Below the pieces are notes generated by a model. The model ran no database searches. It was given only the letters and a program-made list of their open reading frames with translations, and was not told the origin of the DNA. A DNA stretch of 64,000 nt, from the NCBI GenBank assembly GCA_047634635.1, contig JBLIIE010000002.1, forward strand, positions 1-64,000, given 5' to 3'. This document shows positions 52,849-61,498 of this stretch, in pieces. The position numbers and the translations under genes were made by a program. Source of the DNA: Granulosicoccus sp047634635 (GTDB lineage: Bacteria > Pseudomonadota > Gammaproteobacteria > Granulosicoccales > Granulosicoccaceae). Within the stretch, counting starts at the first letter, position 1. Each line of letters begins with the position of its first letter.

Positions 52849-52998
52849 GAGCACTTCTGGACGCCTTCGAGCCATAAGCGAAATAGCCTGAACCAGATAG
52901 ATTACTGCCACTCTAAGCACCTTGGCCAGTTCGATATATATAAAATTCAGTAAAGCGAAAAAAACCAGACCACCGGCATTGACGGTTATGGCACCCAA
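52834..52998 (-). CDS. Possible small membrane protein, 54 residues
   Basis: In the gap between the kinase and the EamA gene the minus strand has an open frame with a TTG start. It encodes a hydrophobic stretch, GGLVFFALLNFIYIELAKVL, followed by an amphipathic VIYLVQAISLMARRRPEV. Composition suits a small membrane protein or a remnant of a larger one. There is no clear ribosome-binding site and I recognise no family, so this is a weak call. If real it would be the last gene after the EamA transporter. Confidence 0.25.
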   Translation of the reverse strand: MGAITVNAGGLVFFALLNFIYIELAKVLRVAVIYLVQAISLMARRRPEVLSNQA

Positions 52999-53009
52999 TA
53001 AAGTGAAGT

Positions 53010-53957
53010 CTAGTAATTTTCAACAATATGATTCTTTCTACGAGCTTGCCACTGGGGTACCAGTTCAACACTTAACACCGCAATCAGTATGAGTGCACAG
53101 CCTAAGAAACCTATGACGGAGATTTTTTCACTCAGGAAAATAAACGCAAACAAGGCAGCAAAAGGTGCTTCGACTGAAAGAAATATTGCAGCCTGGGGTG
53201 CACTTGTATAACGCTGTCCAATAACCTGAATGGTAAAGGCAAAACCACTGGCAAATATACCTGCGTAGAGAATCTGCGGCGCCGCTTCCAGAATGCCACT
53301 CCACTCAATTGGCTCAATCACCAGCGCCACGAGCAGTGCAAGAAGTGCGGTGATTGTAAACTGTATTTGAGATAGGGCCAAGGGCCTGCCAGATTCTCCT
53401 GCAAACCGGGCAATCAGCACAACTTGAAGCCCCCAGAACATGGCACTAAATATGGTCAGAATATCTCCTTTGACAAGCTGCCCAAGCGCCCCACCCGATA
53501 AGAAATAGATCCCCAAGAGCGAGAGAAGTGCAGCCACCCACGTCATTGGATGCGGATGACTACGATAAAGTAGCACCCCCAACACAGGTGTAAAAACCAC
53601 ATACAATCCCGTTAGAAAACCTGAATTGGTGACGCTGGTTGTCAATAGACCTACCTGCTGTGTCGCCATACCTGCAAACAGACACAAGCCGATAACAACA
53701 AACTTTAAGCAATTGCGGACCCCAAGTCCACAGCCTGCAGAAAGTTGCGAATCTTTGTCAGCGCTATTTGCCGCAAAGCGTTGTCTGCGTGACTCGAGCA
53801 ACGTCAATGGCAGAATGACTAGGGATGCAACAGCGAATCGTAGGGCAATAAACAAATAGGGACCAATTGAATCCATCGCGCTGGACTGCGCAACAAACCC
53901 CATTCCCCAGATAGCACCCGCAAGCAGTAATAGAAGGTTTGCATGTGAGCGTTTCAT
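53010..53957 (-). CDS. EamA/DMT-family transporter
   Basis: A 315-residue transporter with ten membrane segments in two EamA repeats. The first repeat has LLLLLAGAIWGMGFVAQSSAM and ALRFAVASLVILPL; TGLYVVFTPVLGVLLYR separates it from the second, which ends FLSVEAPFAALFAFIFLSEKIS. It resembles YedA/RhaT-like metabolite exporters. The substrate is unknown. The start ATG at 53957 is well placed, with a 135-base gap to the divergent J-domain gene. Confidence 0.88.
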   Translation of the reverse strand: MKRSHANLLLLLAGAIWGMGFVAQSSAMDSIGPYLFIALRFAVASLVILPLTLLESRRQRFAANSADKDSQLSAGCGLGVRNCLKFVVIGLCLFAGMATQQVGLLTTSVTNSGFLTGLYVVFTPVLGVLLYRSHPHPMTWVAALLSLLGIYFLSGGALGQLVKGDILTIFSAMFWGLQVVLIARFAGESGRPLALSQIQFTITALLALLVALVIEPIEWSGILEAAPQILYAGIFASGFAFTIQVIGQRYTSAPQAAIFLSVEAPFAALFAFIFLSEKISVIGFLGCALILIAVLSVELVPQWQARRKNHIVENY

Positions 53958-54092
53958 CGAAGGATACCGGGACTGTCTATTTTTTAGCCATTGAAGACCT
54001 AACGACCCACAAGCTTAACGTAAAATCACACAGTTTCCATGGATGAAACGTAGAATGGATATCTACTTGCCCGCTCTTGTTTATTAATACAT

Positions 54093-55283
54093 ATGCCTCT
54101 CAGCCGACTATCCCCCCGCACTCAGCAAAAGGGATTAACAGCACGCAAAAATAAATCAGGCCGCTCTGGCAATTACGCCTGTGATACTAGGAGTCGTCAC
54201 TTAGGTCTTTGGGAAGCCATTCGACTTACCCGTGAAGAACTGGGCAATTGGATGTCTTTGTCGACGTACATCGATAAATTATTTCGCGAGTCGATAGTTC
54301 CTCGAGAACAGCGGATTACAAACGCACTTGGCAGACTGACTGGCTCGCTGATCAATCACTTCGACAACCCGGAAAGAGATGATGCAGAACGCTCTCTGCT
54401 CGGCTTATGGATTATTCAGAACATCGACACATTGAACAATCATCCGTTCGCCACTGACGCTGAACGCCGTGATCTACTAACTCGGTTCAGTGGAATCCTA
54501 GACGATGATGACCCTATCGAAGGTCAATTGATCAGACTATTGCGACCCCACACGGCGGCAGTAGCCAACAAAGCCGAGGTAATAGATGATGACGAAGAAC
54601 CCGAAGAACCGGTATTTGATTTTGGATGGCATAAAAAAACCTCCCCAGCAAATGGCAACAGCAAGAATAATTCCAAGGGCGCTGCTAAGCCTGCTTCGAA
54701 TGCCAAACCGAATGATGACATCGAAAACGATGCTGATTCTATAGATCCAGCCCTGCTCGATGAAAAGATAAAGAAATCTCAGAAGAGCCTTTCCGTGGAT
54801 CGCTTATTCCGCCAGCTGGCGAAAGTACTCCATCCTGATCGAGAACAGAATGAAACACTGAAAGCTGAGAAGCATTTACTAATGAGCCAATGCCTCGAAG
54901 CGCGTCAGAAAAAAGATATCGATGCGCTGCTGCAACTTTACTGCGAGCATGTTGGTGATCTTCCAGAAGACTTGACAGATACAAGCCATCAGGAATTGAT
55001 TTCAGCTTTAGAATTGCAACTTAAACTGGTCCAACGGGAACTGCTTCAACAACGTTTTGGGGATGCCCTGCTGACACAAATTGTTGAGCGCTATACTGAT
55101 TCAAACAATCAGCGAATGGAGGCGAAAGTGGCACTTCACGCGAAGGAACTTGATCAGGAAATCAGGCAGAACGAGGCCACGATCGAGCGCCTCGATACTC
55201 ACGCTGGATTAAAAATGGCCTTGAACAAACGTCGCTCGATCGAATTGGATCGCATGACCATCGATGAAATTACCGGCAGCTAA
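54093..55283 (+). CDS. J-domain-containing protein
   Basis: A 396-residue soluble protein whose only familiar part is a central J-domain-like helix pair: VDRLFRQLAKVLHPDREQNE with the HPD motif at residues 247-249, then LLMSQCLEARQKKDIDALLQ. J domains stimulate Hsp70 ATPase, so it may recruit DnaK to a client. The N-terminal 80 residues are basic; residues 160-225 are acidic, Asn/Lys-rich and probably disordered; the C-terminus (about 300-396) is predicted coiled coil. Most J proteins carry the domain at an end, so the central position is notable. No other function can be assigned. Confidence 0.75.
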   Translation: MPLSRLSPRTQQKGLTARKNKSGRSGNYACDTRSRHLGLWEAIRLTREELGNWMSLSTYIDKLFRESIVPREQRITNALGRLTGSLINHFDNPERDDAERSLLGLWIIQNIDTLNNHPFATDAERRDLLTRFSGILDDDDPIEGQLIRLLRPHTAAVANKAEVIDDDEEPEEPVFDFGWHKKTSPANGNSKNNSKGAAKPASNAKPNDDIENDADSIDPALLDEKIKKSQKSLSVDRLFRQLAKVLHPDREQNETLKAEKHLLMSQCLEARQKKDIDALLQLYCEHVGDLPEDLTDTSHQELISALELQLKLVQRELLQQRFGDALLTQIVERYTDSNNQRMEAKVALHAKELDQEIRQNEATIERLDTHAGLKMALNKRRSIELDRMTIDEITGS

Positions 55284-55314
55284 TGATTAGCCTGCAACTG
55301 AATTGATAGTCAAG

Positions 55315-55953
55315 CTAAGACTTGATTTTAAGGGCCTGGATTTCTTCCACGGCCATCCGGGCTATGTCATCTATGCCCTTGGCAACAGCCATGAAAAACA
55401 CTCGACTGTCTGTATCAAAGCCAATGTGGCGAATACTAAAGGGAACCGCTTTCAGTAGTTTCCGTCCACTACCCGAGAGTAACAGAATCTGCCCTGTCAT
55501 TTGAGCGCCTCCACCAGGCTCCCGCAATAACTTGTCGAAGGAGACCTCTACACGGGCCATCGGCTCATAGTCACGTGGCCATGGCTCTATTAGCACAGTT
55601 GCTTCAGTGTGCGCTCGAAGGCGATCTGAGAGCAGTCGTGTAATCGCCTCCTCAGGCTCCTCTGCCCATCGATTTCTATCGTCCTGATTGACAGTACCAT
55701 CGTCCTTGAGACTCGCAATCTGGACATCAGAGGCATAGCCTGGCAGTTCCACCGGGCTCATTCCAAGCGATTTTATGCCCGACATTTTCGCCAGCTGAAT
55801 AGTTCCGGCATCTACGTCGAAAGGCTCTAATAAATACAACTTCGGAGCTGGCCCACTACTGCATGCCGACATCATGAACAGACTGCACAACAACATGATC
55901 ACAGTGCGTAATGGCACCCATTTACAACGAAACAATTTAGTCAGTGTCCGCAT
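55315..55953 (-). CDS. pqiC: PqiC-like outer-membrane lipoprotein (ABC-type auxiliary)
   Basis: A 212-residue lipoprotein of the ABC-transport auxiliary/PqiC family. A signal peptide precedes the lipobox MSAC (LLCSLFMMSACSSGPAP). The domain has KLYLLEPF, VELPGYASDVQI, RWAEEPEEAITRLLSDRLRA and AVAKGIDDIARMA. In E. coli PqiC sits at the outer membrane as the receiving end of the PqiB bridge. It starts three bases after pqiB and closes the four-gene operon. Confidence 0.88.
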   Translation of the reverse strand: MRTLTKLFRCKWVPLRTVIMLLCSLFMMSACSSGPAPKLYLLEPFDVDAGTIQLAKMSGIKSLGMSPVELPGYASDVQIASLKDDGTVNQDDRNRWAEEPEEAITRLLSDRLRAHTEATVLIEPWPRDYEPMARVEVSFDKLLREPGGGAQMTGQILLLSGSGRKLLKAVPFSIRHIGFDTDSRVFFMAVAKGIDDIARMAVEEIQALKIKS

Positions 55954-55956
55954 TCT

Positions 55957-57612
55957 CTATCGTCCTGTTAGCAAGGCACTGGGGTTCTCTTCCAGTAGTT
56001 CTGCGAAAGCTGCAATCGACTTCGCTGCGATACGAAGCTCTCTGGCAGCTGCCGATAATTCAATATATATTTCAGAATCTGGTGCCAGCCCTTCCAGCAC
56101 ATTGTTAGCGTTATTCGACGCAGTAGTGAGCGAACTCACCATAGCTGGAAGATTTTTCGTCGCATCGGCTATCGAGTTCATAGAGCTCGATATCTGTCCT
56201 GGCAAGCGCGCAATGTCTGGACTTGCCACCAACTGCCGAGTTTCCTGCAGTAATTCAGTGGCGGCAGTCACCAACGACTCCAGCGGTAGTTGAGACAGAT
56301 TTTTTATGAGAGTTTCGACATCGGCGGTAACCGCTTCCACATTACTGGGAACAATGGGTAGCCCCGGATAGGGCTGACTGGAAAAATCTACCATCCCCTG
56401 CAACTCATCTGTATTACTGACGAGCTTAACGATTAACGAACCGGTTAGCAGATTGCCCGTTGCCAATTGAACACGCATTCCGTCAGCGACGAGCCAACTC
56501 ACTCTTTCATACCATTCAGTCTGGGTGACCTCGTCAAGGCCCAGACGTCGTGGTTGAAATTGCAGCACCACCGTTGCGATGCTAGGCGACCCCGCCTTAT
56601 CAGGCAGTTCAACCGATACGCTTGCCACTCTACCCACCGTCAAACCGTTATATTCAATCAGTGCACCATTGTGAAGCCCTTTCACCGAACCTTCAAACCG
56701 TGCCATCAAACGAAACTGTTGGTCGTCATCACCGTCGAATAGACTTTCACGAGCCGCTTTTCTTGAATCAAATAACTTGAATTTTGTGCCGTCTACCTTG
56801 ATTGCATTTGTGGTGTTGATTGGAGACTCAGTCTCGAATGCAATTCCACCCGTAAACAAAGCCGCCACAGACTCGACTCGAACAGAAACACCGTCTGGCC
56901 CGATGGAGCCCTCCACGCCAGACACGCCATAAAACCGCGTGACAGGATAAACGTTCTGGTGGTATGGCGCTTCTACAAATATGTCAAACAGCACTTGGCT
57001 TGCATCCTCTGAAAGCCGGCGTCGTTCAACTCGGCCTACTTCAATTTGTCGTAAAAAAACCGGTGAACCCACGTAGATGTAGCCTGCTTCATCAGCGCTC
57101 AACGTTAACCTGAGACCTGGGGTGCCTCGCGTAGTGAGCGGACGCTCGGCAAGACCCACGTACTCTGACTGGCGCTCACCCGGAATATCATCCCAGTCGA
57201 CTTCAATGTAAGAACCTGACAACAAGGTTCCAAGACCTGATATTTCTGTCGTGTTGATGCGCGCATTAACTATCCAAAAGCGCGTGTTATCGTCTAGGTA
57301 CGGGGACACTTGTGGATCCAGTCGAACGCTGACCTCCACGGAGTTGAGATCCTCAGCCAATCTCACAGCCTCGACTCTACCCACATCAACATCATTGCGA
57401 CGAACTCTGGTTTCGCCGGCAATGACCCCACCCGCCTTGCCAAATCGAATTTCGACCAAAGGGCCACGCTCTATATAGGCCTGCCACAAAACCCATCCTG
57501 CAAAGACTAGAGCTGCAACTGGCAATAACCACGCAAACGATACCCGAGAGGATAGATAGGACGCTCGTTCAACGCGGGATGTTGCAGGTACGTGATCAGA
57601 ACTTGAGGGCAT
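55957..57612 (-). CDS. pqiB: PqiB-like MCE protein, intermembrane lipid transport
   Basis: A 551-residue protein with one N-terminal membrane anchor (FAWLLPVAALVFAGWVLW). Three MCE (MlaD-type) domains follow: the first from EIRFGKAGGVIAGETRVRRND, the second from LTLSADEAGYIYVGSPVFLR, the third from LMARFEGSVKGLHNGALIEYN. The C-terminal 150 residues are helical and would form the tunnel seen in E. coli PqiB (547 residues). It moves lipids between membranes. The ATG follows the second PqiA half-gene as TAATATG. Confidence 0.93.
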   Translation of the reverse strand: MPSSSDHVPATSRVERASYLSSRVSFAWLLPVAALVFAGWVLWQAYIERGPLVEIRFGKAGGVIAGETRVRRNDVDVGRVEAVRLAEDLNSVEVSVRLDPQVSPYLDDNTRFWIVNARINTTEISGLGTLLSGSYIEVDWDDIPGERQSEYVGLAERPLTTRGTPGLRLTLSADEAGYIYVGSPVFLRQIEVGRVERRRLSEDASQVLFDIFVEAPYHQNVYPVTRFYGVSGVEGSIGPDGVSVRVESVAALFTGGIAFETESPINTTNAIKVDGTKFKLFDSRKAARESLFDGDDDQQFRLMARFEGSVKGLHNGALIEYNGLTVGRVASVSVELPDKAGSPSIATVVLQFQPRRLGLDEVTQTEWYERVSWLVADGMRVQLATGNLLTGSLIVKLVSNTDELQGMVDFSSQPYPGLPIVPSNVEAVTADVETLIKNLSQLPLESLVTAATELLQETRQLVASPDIARLPGQISSSMNSIADATKNLPAMVSSLTTASNNANNVLEGLAPDSEIYIELSAAARELRIAAKSIAAFAELLEENPSALLTGR

Positions 57613-57613
57613 A

Positions 57614-58207
57614 TTATTTGGCGTCCCAAAGCAGTCGAGGGTCGAGAGAGCTTGCCGCTAGCATCGTGAATACCACGGAGAGTGCGAAGGCGTTAATGCC
57701 CACCCCTGGAAGGATAGTAAGAATTGCGCCTAGTTGTATCAATGCAGCCAGAACAGCCACAACAAACACGTCAATCATGGACCATCGACCAATGACTTCG
57801 GTAAGACTATGTAATCGATGGCGGGTGTGTAAAGACATATTCCATCGAAAATGCAAGCTCAGCGCCAGCCCTGAAATAATCACAAATTTTGCCACTGGAA
57901 TGCAGATGCTAGCAAAAAAAATAATAAATGCCACCACATAGCTACCGCTATCGGCTAACGAGATGATTCCGCTAAAGATTGTGTCTGATGTATCGCCACT
58001 AAATGATCTTGTCAGCATAATTGGAAATACGTTAGCTGGGATATACGCCAGTAATCCGACGATTAAAAACGCCCATGTTCTCTGCAAGCTATGCCGCCTT
58101 CGCGATCTAACCGTTGCACCACATCTACGACATGAAGCATTGTCGGATATCGGCTGAAGAATTCCACAAGCGATACATGCTTTCAAACCAGCTTGCAGAG
58201 CACTCAC
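57614..58207 (-). CDS. pqiA: PqiA, C-terminal half as a separate gene
   Basis: A 197-residue membrane protein equivalent to the second half of E. coli PqiA (417 residues). It starts with a rubredoxin-like zinc ribbon, LKACIACGILQPISDNASC and RRCGATV, then four membrane segments beginning TWAFLIVGLLAYIPANVFPIM. The GTG start overlaps the stop of the preceding half as GTGA. The two halves together would make the PqiA inner-membrane component that works with PqiB. Both cysteine pairs are intact. Confidence 0.9.
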   Translation of the reverse strand: MSALQAGLKACIACGILQPISDNASCRRCGATVRSRRRHSLQRTWAFLIVGLLAYIPANVFPIMLTRSFSGDTSDTIFSGIISLADSGSYVVAFIIFFASICIPVAKFVIISGLALSLHFRWNMSLHTRHRLHSLTEVIGRWSMIDVFVVAVLAALIQLGAILTILPGVGINAFALSVVFTMLAASSLDPRLLWDAK

Positions 58208-58848
58208 GGTTTTTTACTCAACTTGGCCCATACCGTGTCTTTACACAATGTTAGATTTATCAACACAGAGACACCAACTAATGCCAATAAAGACCAAAAA
58301 GCGAGTCCTGCTTCCAGGTTAGCGAGTGAGCTTACCTTTACCAACGATACAACTACACCCACCATAAATATATCCGCCATAGCCCAGGGTTCCAACTGGA
58401 GCGCCAAACGGAATGCAAATCGCATGGATCGGCGTACTTTTCGATGAAATCGAATTCGCCAAAGCACCCAGCCAAGTAAAACTAATCGAGCTAAGGGCAG
58501 AAACACGATAAGACCAAAGGTCAGTAAGCCCAGCCAACGCATTTGGCTCGCCCACAGCGATGCAACAGCATCAATAACTGACATCGTGCTTTCAATACCT
58601 GAACGCGACAACGAAAGAAACGGCAGAAATAGGCTAACCACAAGCAATACGATTCCAGCTAGCACTGCCGCAAGCGTTCGATCAATACTGAGAGGCTTGC
58701 GCGTTTGAATAACATGATTACATTGTTTGCAGCGAGCAAATTCACCTATTTCCAAGGGCTGGCGATCATGCAGCAGATCGCAGCCGGGGCATGCGATTAG
58801 CCTACCGATATCTTTAGATCTCTCTGATACCTCAACAACGGATGTCAT
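58204..58848 (-). CDS. pqiA: PqiA, N-terminal half as a separate gene
   Basis: A 214-residue protein equivalent to the first half of PqiA. It has a zinc ribbon, IACPGCDLLHDRQPLEIGEF and RCKQCNHVIQTRKP, and four membrane segments (the first LAAVLAGIVLLVVSLFLPFLS). A GTG directly precedes the ATG at 58848. It heads the operon pqiA-N, pqiA-C, pqiB, pqiC, with overlapping or near-touching junctions throughout. I see no frameshift scar between the two halves: the GTGA overlap looks like an evolved gene boundary. Confidence 0.9.
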   Translation of the reverse strand: MTSVVEVSERSKDIGRLIACPGCDLLHDRQPLEIGEFARCKQCNHVIQTRKPLSIDRTLAAVLAGIVLLVVSLFLPFLSLSRSGIESTMSVIDAVASLWASQMRWLGLLTFGLIVFLPLARLVLLGWVLWRIRFHRKVRRSMRFAFRLALQLEPWAMADIFMVGVVVSLVKVSSLANLEAGLAFWSLLALVGVSVLINLTLCKDTVWAKLSKKP

Positions 58849-58980
58849 CACTAAGAAGATTTGCCTTCGCGTTAGTCGGGCATTGTACTGGACGCGTGTG
58901 CTTAGTGATTGACAGTTTCAGAAGTCTGTAGTTTCCATTAGAGCAAATATCAGTGATTTTGATGTACTCTCCTGTGCAAC

Positions 58981-59349
58981 ATGCAAATTTACGAATATTT
59001 AAAACACACTGTTCAAAGCTCTATTCTGGCGCTGATCTTTCTATTTGGGGCGACGGCCGCCCAATCTGCCGAATTATTGATGGTCGAAGAGCCAGGCTGC
59101 GTTTATTGTGCTCGTTTCAATCGCGAAATAGGCCCTGCCTATCCAAAAACTGAGGAAGGCAAGTTGGCCCCGTTGCGCAGGCTTCAAATTGCAGATCCAT
59201 GGCCAGAAGAATTGGAAGGAGTTAGAAAAGCGTCGGTTACGCCTACATTCATACTGGTCGACAATGGAATGGAGATTGATCGACTGGTGGGCTATCCAGG
59301 CGACGAACATTTCTGGTTTCTGCTGAGTCAGATGCTGGGAAATCTCTGA
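58981..59349 (+). CDS. SoxS-like periplasmic thioredoxin
   Basis: A 122-residue secreted protein: signal peptide (SILALIFLFGATAAQSAE), then a compact thioredoxin fold with the active site EPGCVYCARFN (CxxC), LRRLQIADPWPEEL and the cis-Pro in VTPTFILVDNG. It resembles the regulatory thioredoxins of sulfur-oxidation clusters (SoxS) and other thioredoxin-like periplasmic proteins. Its stop lies three bases before the ArsR regulator start. Partner proteins are not known. Confidence 0.8.
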   Translation: MQIYEYLKHTVQSSILALIFLFGATAAQSAELLMVEEPGCVYCARFNREIGPAYPKTEEGKLAPLRRLQIADPWPEELEGVRKASVTPTFILVDNGMEIDRLVGYPGDEHFWFLLSQMLGNL

Positions 59350-59351
59350 AA

Positions 59352-59693
59352 GTGCCTGCGCCAAAAATTTTTGACAGCTCAAGCAGTGAAGATGTAAGGG
59401 TTCTCGTTGAACAAGCTCGAAAAGCTAGTGAACTACTCAAAGCCCTGTCCCACGAATCTCGGCTCATGATTCTTTGTATGCTTTCCGATCGTGAAATGAG
59501 TGTATCGGAAATCGAAAAATCGATGAACCTACCCCAGGCAACAGTATCTCAGCAATTGGCGCGTCTGCGGTTGGACAATCTGGTTTCAACACGCAGAAAT
59601 GGTCGATTGATTTACTACCGCATTGCAGACACAGGGGTTAGCAGCGTTGTCGAGTCGCTATATGAAGTCTTTTGCAAATCTCCTACAGACTAG
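59352..59693 (+). CDS. ArsR/SmtB-family transcriptional regulator
   Basis: A 113-residue winged-helix repressor. The core is ASELLKALSHESRLMILCML, then MSVSEIEKSMNLPQATVSQQL (recognition helix) and RLDNLVSTRRNGRLIYYRI (wing). The start is GTG, three bases after the thioredoxin gene. ArsR proteins with a single Cys pair sense persulfide (BigR/SqrR type). Here the only Cys is in ILCML of the helix, and one lies near the C-terminus (FCKS), so a thiol-based sensor is possible but unproven. It may control the local sulfur genes. Confidence 0.88.
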   Translation: MPAPKIFDSSSSEDVRVLVEQARKASELLKALSHESRLMILCMLSDREMSVSEIEKSMNLPQATVSQQLARLRLDNLVSTRRNGRLIYYRIADTGVSSVVESLYEVFCKSPTD

Positions 59694-59771
59694 AGGCTCT
59701 TTAGATAATGCTCAATAAAGGAGAGGCTGTCACTCGAATGCTCTTCGAGAGACAGCCGGTTGAGTTTGAGC

Positions 59772-60177
59772 CTAGCTATAGATAGTCGGCACACCCATCT
59801 TTTCATGAATAGCGTTGCACTGCTGCTCGCTCATGCCAATGCCTTTGCGAAGTGATTCAAGATAAACAGCTTCATCTCGTGAGTCCAGATTGATACCAAG
59901 TAATGACATCATATAAACCTGCATCTCGGAGCCACGAGGGATAGAACGGATGAATGCATCCGCATCAAGCGGTGTTTACATTTCGTTCATAACGAACTGT
60001 CACCCTTCATCACTCACTTCGTCACCGAGATTTGCAACAATTTTCTGCTGCTCTTCTGTATCTATTTCGCCGTCAGATTTAGCGGCATTAACCACCGCCT
60101 CTATTCATAAGACCACCAACACCTTTAGCGACTGCTATACCAACCGCGATGCGCCCAAGAGTTCCCACTAAGCTCAT
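59772..60177 (-). pseudogene. Decayed DUF533 (TerB/YebE-like) gene
   Basis: The minus strand keeps a DUF533-like protein in pieces. It has a strong ribosome site (AGGAGA) before the ATG at 60177 and begins SLVGTLGRIAVGIAVAKGVG, then stops at 60090-60088. A frame shift enters VVNAAKSDGEIDTEEQQ; in-frame stops follow at 60002-60000 and 59978-59976. The frame then runs on as TPLDADAFIRSIPRG, MSLLGINLDSRDEAVYLESL to a stop near 59772. Intact homologues have a longer middle, so a deletion is likely near 60090. Three lesions make this a pseudogene. It covers most of the 579-base stretch without an intact gene. Confidence 0.85.
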
Positions 60178-60272
60178 ACAATTTCTCCTGTGAAGTTATA
60201 TTTAGCGCATGATGACAAGCGAGTTACTATGCAGCATACCCAACTAACTTCCGGCACTAATTTGCACATTCA

Positions 60273-61487
60273 ATGAAAATGTTGCCTTACAGCTTAACGA
60301 ATAAACAGATCAGGCACGTGTGGCTGAATCGCCAAAGCTTATTCAGCACACCATGCGGAAAGAGAAATAGTAGCGATTTCGCGCACCGCATCGAATCATT
60401 GGGCATGGTGCAACTAGATTCAATCGGGGTTGTAAGTCGTGCGCATCATCATATTCTGTGGAGCCGTCAATCTGCCTATCGCTCCTCTGATTACGACAAG
60501 TTGCTCAAACAGAATAGAGCTGTTTTCGAACACTTCAGTCACGACGCTGTAATCCTGCCAATCTCGACGTATCCTTATTGGAAACGGCAGCACACAAGGC
60601 GTGCAGCTCAATACAAGAAGGCTGCCTGGGGTAAGGCTATGGCGGGCAAATACACTCAAGACCATATTCTCAACTACATAGGAGAGCACGGCCCGGTCTG
60701 CTCGAGAGACTTCACTAAAAGAGAGATTAATCCCTTAAAAAAATCCTCTCAGACATGGTCACGGCCCGCCCATAAACTGGTGCTCGATTACCTTTGGCTT
60801 AATGGAACACTAAGCGTTTCGCATCGAAACAAATTCACTAAGTTTTACGATCTAACTGAGCGAATTATCCCTGAGGCCTATCTAAATAGGGAAATTTCAG
60901 AAAACGAACAGATAAACTGGCTATGTGAAAATGCGTTGAATCGTCTTGGAGTTGCTAGTGCCATCGAAATTCAGCGTTTCTGGGAAGCCTGTGATTTATC
61001 AGAGGTACAAGCCTGGCTACTTAATCCGAGCACCAAAATAATACCGGTTACATACCGCGATGCCTGTGGCAACGTTGTGCAAGCATTTGCGCCTGCTTCT
61101 ATCGAAGAATGGTTACCTCATCTGGGCAAACCCAGTACACGTCTGCGCATCGTCAATCCGTTTGACCCTGTTGCGCGTGATCGTGCAAGACTCTTACGCA
61201 TATTCGACTTTGAATATCGGATAGAAATCTACACGCCCCCAGCAAAAAGAAAATTTGGTTACTACGTATTTCCCTTACTCGAGGGTGATCGATTTATCGG
61301 ACGTATAGATGTCAGGGCAAATCGTGAAACCGATACACTTGAGACACGATGCTGGTGGTTAGAAGCTGATGTAAAACCAACCACAGCACGTATTGAGAAG
61401 TTAACAAAGGAGCTGGAAAGACTGAGTAAGCTAGCCGGCGTCAGCCAGACTGCCAAGCTTCCTAGGCTCTCGCTCTCGCAGAACTAA
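60273..61487 (+). CDS. YcaQ/AlkZ-family DNA glycosylase-like protein
   Basis: A 404-residue winged-helix protein of the YcaQ (AlkZ) family, which in E. coli removes DNA interstrand crosslinks. Family marks include LGMVQLDSIGVVSRAHHHILWSR, the catalytic-type QxD/QLD sequence (MVQLDSI), FEHFSHDAVILPISTYPYWK, LVLDYLWLNG and VNPFDPVARDRARLLRIFDFEYRIEIYTP. The C-terminal KRKFGYYVFPLLEGDRFIGR matches the family. A similar role in DNA repair is likely. It is preceded by the decayed DUF533 gene, divergent. Confidence 0.88.
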   Translation: MKMLPYSLTNKQIRHVWLNRQSLFSTPCGKRNSSDFAHRIESLGMVQLDSIGVVSRAHHHILWSRQSAYRSSDYDKLLKQNRAVFEHFSHDAVILPISTYPYWKRQHTRRAAQYKKAAWGKAMAGKYTQDHILNYIGEHGPVCSRDFTKREINPLKKSSQTWSRPAHKLVLDYLWLNGTLSVSHRNKFTKFYDLTERIIPEAYLNREISENEQINWLCENALNRLGVASAIEIQRFWEACDLSEVQAWLLNPSTKIIPVTYRDACGNVVQAFAPASIEEWLPHLGKPSTRLRIVNPFDPVARDRARLLRIFDFEYRIEIYTPPAKRKFGYYVFPLLEGDRFIGRIDVRANRETDTLETRCWWLEADVKPTTARIEKLTKELERLSKLAGVSQTAKLPRLSLSQN

Positions 61488-61498
61488 ACGTATGGCCG

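Noticed and set aside
58204..58207. PqiA break as a frameshift error
   Set aside because: Each half has its own zinc ribbon and a GTGA overlap, which is a regular gene boundary rather than a scar.
59950..60171. Plus-strand ORF of 73 codons opposite the DUF533 remnant
   Set aside because: Its protein has no recognisable feature, and the minus strand carries clear family similarity.
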